The notes under the pieces: generated by a model | What the model was told of the DNA's origin: nothing | Database searches by the model: none | What the model saw: only the letters and a program-made list of their open reading frames with translations | Made by a program: the position numbers and the translations under genes | Origin: G026625185 sp035256645 | GTDB taxonomy: Bacteria > Desulfobacterota > WTBG01 > JAGOGO01 | Assembly: GCA_035256645.1 (NCBI GenBank) | Contig: DATEXU010000183.1 | Location: 1-6,177, forward strand | DNA length: 6,177 nucleotides | Direction: 5' to 3' | Shown here: in pieces, positions 5,258 through 6,177 of the stretch | Numbering within the stretch: position 1 is the first letter of the stretch | How the letters are laid out: each line of letters starts with the position of its first letter

Positions 5258-5884
5258 ATGACGAAAAAGTTAGTTTTAGGGACCAGAAATCAAGGGAAAC
5301 TTACTGAATTCCATGCTCTTTTAGCGGATGAGGATGTTACCCTTCTTTCCTGGCAAGACTTTGATTATCCGTTTTCGGTTGTCGAAGATGGAAAGACTTT
5401 TTGGGAAAATGCGTTGAAAAAAGCAGAACTAACTGCCCGAATAACCGGCGAGGTCTCCCTTGCTGATGATTCGGGCTTAGAAATCACGTATCTCGGCCAA
5501 CGCCCTGGTGTTTTTTCTGCGCGTTACGCTGGACCCCAAGCAAGTGATGGAGATAATAATACCAAAGTGTTTCAAGAAATGAGAGGCGTCCCTTTATCTG
5601 AACGAGGGGCGCGGTTTGTATGCGCGATTGTGCTATACACGCCTGATGGTGTGTGGGAATGGGTAGAAGGAGAATGCCCAGGAGTGATAACGGAGTCTCC
5701 TCGGGGGAAAAATGGGTTTGGCTATGACCCCCTTTTTTTAGTGCCGGATTTGGGGAAAACATTTGCTGAACTGAGCGAGGAAGAAAAAAACCGGATTAGC
5801 CACCGGGCACGAGCAGTGGAGCAACTTCGTCTCCTCCTGAAAAAATATTTTCAACCCAAATTGAGCGATTCTTGCTTGCTCTGA
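5258..5884 (+). CDS. rdgB: XTP/dITP pyrophosphatase (non-canonical purine NTPase, RdgB/HAM1 family)
   Basis: A 208-residue protein with every family hallmark in order: the N-terminal strand and loop TRNQGKLTEF (9-18), TFWENALKKA with Glu50, the metal-binding LADDSGLEI (Asp70-Asp71), GVFSARYAG (84-92), GKNGFGYDPLF (150-160) and the C-terminal SHRARA (181-186). It hydrolyses dITP, ITP and XTP to monophosphates plus pyrophosphate, keeping deaminated purines out of DNA and RNA. The ATG at 5258 gives the canonical N terminus MTKKLVLGTRN, but no Shine-Dalgarno sequence precedes it (TTTTAGTACC), which is unusual beside its neighbours. The last 11 residues (FQPKLSDSCLL, from codon 198) are encoded by the left arm of the inverted-repeat element at 5850-6000, so the native C terminus may have been replaced. 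The core is intact, so activity is expected. No rph precedes it here. Confidence 0.95.
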   Translation: MTKKLVLGTRNQGKLTEFHALLADEDVTLLSWQDFDYPFSVVEDGKTFWENALKKAELTARITGEVSLADDSGLEITYLGQRPGVFSARYAGPQASDGDNNTKVFQEMRGVPLSERGARFVCAIVLYTPDGVWEWVEGECPGVITESPRGKNGFGYDPLFLVPDLGKTFAELSEEEKNRISHRARAVEQLRLLLKKYFQPKLSDSCLL

Positions 5885-5900
5885 TGCCCAAACTACGGTA

Positions 5901-5923
5901 GGACAGCCGTCCCCCGGCTGTCC
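5901..5923. repeat. GC-rich hairpin downstream of rdgB
   Basis: GGACAGCCG (5901-5909), loop TCCCC, CGGCTGTCC (5915-5923): a perfect 9-bp stem, 17 bases after the rdgB stop. No T-run follows, so a role as intrinsic terminator is doubtful, although it could protect the 3' end of the rdgB mRNA. Confidence 0.8.
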
Positions 5924-5938
5924 AAGAACTCCACCCCT

Positions 5939-5963
5939 CAGGACAGGCGAGACGCCCGTCCTG
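5939..5963. repeat. Second hairpin downstream of rdgB
   Basis: CAGGACAGGCG (5939-5949), loop AGA, CGCCCGTCCTG (5953-5963): an 11-position stem with one A-C mismatch. It is a variant of the same GGACAG theme as the hairpin at 5901-5923. A TTTT tetrad lies at 5968-5971, too short and too far for a confident terminator. Confidence 0.75.
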
Positions 5964-6024
5964 CTGGTTTTGCTATAAAAATCGCTCAGGTTAGGTTCAA
6001 TAATAATTAGGAGTTTAATCCTAC

Positions 6025-6054
6025 TTGACTTGTTTGGGATGATGATGGTAATAT
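6025..6054 (+). promoter_or_regulatory. Promoter of tRNA-Pro
   Basis: TTGACT (6025-6030, 5 of 6 consensus), an 18-base spacer, TAATAT (6049-6054, 4 of 6). Predicted initiation near 6060 is only a few bases before the mature tRNA 5' end at 6065, as is common for tRNA genes. A small TAGGA/TCCTA dyad lies just upstream. Confidence 0.6.
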
Positions 6055-6064
6055 TAAACCTTTT

Positions 6065-6139
<75 letters not shown>

Positions 6140-6177
6140 TTATTAGACCCCCTGATAAACCTTTTCAATCTCTTCTT

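Larger units (their letters stand above)
5850..6000. repeat. Inverted-repeat element overlapping the end of rdgB (possible MITE-like element)
   Basis: The left arm 5850-5870 and right arm 5980-6000 are inverted repeats that match at 17 of 21 positions, including an uninterrupted 9-bp core (TGAGCGATT 5862-5870 with AATCGCTCA 5980-5988). Between them are two GC-rich hairpins, at 5901-5923 and 5939-5963. There is no internal gene. The left arm supplies the last codons and stop of rdgB. The plan, outer arms around two strong hairpins in about 150 bp, parallels the element at 3294-3455, although the sequences differ. No target duplication is evident. Mobility is inferred from structure only. Confidence 0.6.

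Noticed and set aside
5901..5963. The two hairpins after rdgB as its intrinsic terminator
   Set aside because: Neither stem is followed by a T-run of useful length; the pair fits better as part of the repeat element.

Overview
The window looks like a chromosomal stretch of a Gram-negative-type, probably anaerobic, uncultured bacterium. The supports are a lipoprotein signal peptide, bacterial housekeeping genes (cinA, thpR, rdgB), a tRNA-Pro without an encoded CCA, a single-chain ADP-forming acyl-CoA synthetase of the kind used by fermenting or syntrophic organisms, and intergenic elements built from GC-rich palindromes. Desulfobacterota, Nitrospirota or similar candidate lineages would fit, but nothing here fixes the phylum.

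Layout. (1) 1-909, forward: the C-terminal end of cinA (NMN amidase domain), then thpR (2'-5' RNA ligase-like cyclic phosphodiesterase), 28 bases apart and probably one operon. (2) 945-3044, reverse and convergent with thpR: a 699-residue acyl-CoA synthetase (ADP-forming) carrying alpha- and beta-type domains in one chain; its start is set by a strong Shine-Dalgarno sequence. (3) 3045-3610: a 0.5-kb intergenic region with a nested inverted-repeat element (about 3294-3455) that contains a perfect 34-bp palindrome. (4) 3611-3923, forward: a small Gly/Tyr/His-rich lipoprotein and its intrinsic terminator. (5) 4058-4938 (possibly to 5181), reverse: a toxin-antitoxin module of HicBA type. The antitoxin is first, the two genes overlap by ATGA, and the antitoxin carries a MerR-type DNA-binding domain at its N terminus. 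(6) 5258-5884, forward: rdgB (XTP/dITP pyrophosphatase), whose last codons run into a second inverted-repeat element (about 5850-6000). (7) 6065-6139, forward: tRNA-Pro (UGG) behind a recognisable promoter.

How the parts relate. CinA, ThpR and RdgB are all nucleotide or RNA maintenance functions (pyridine nucleotide salvage, RNA-end chemistry, nucleotide-pool sanitation), but only cinA and thpR appear co-transcribed. The acyl-CoA synthetase stands alone and would conserve energy as ATP from acyl-CoA thioesters. The MerR-HicB/HicA module and the two palindrome-rich elements are the accessory part of the window. The MerR-HicB fusion is the least ordinary item, and the repeat element that overlaps the 3' end of rdgB is the next.
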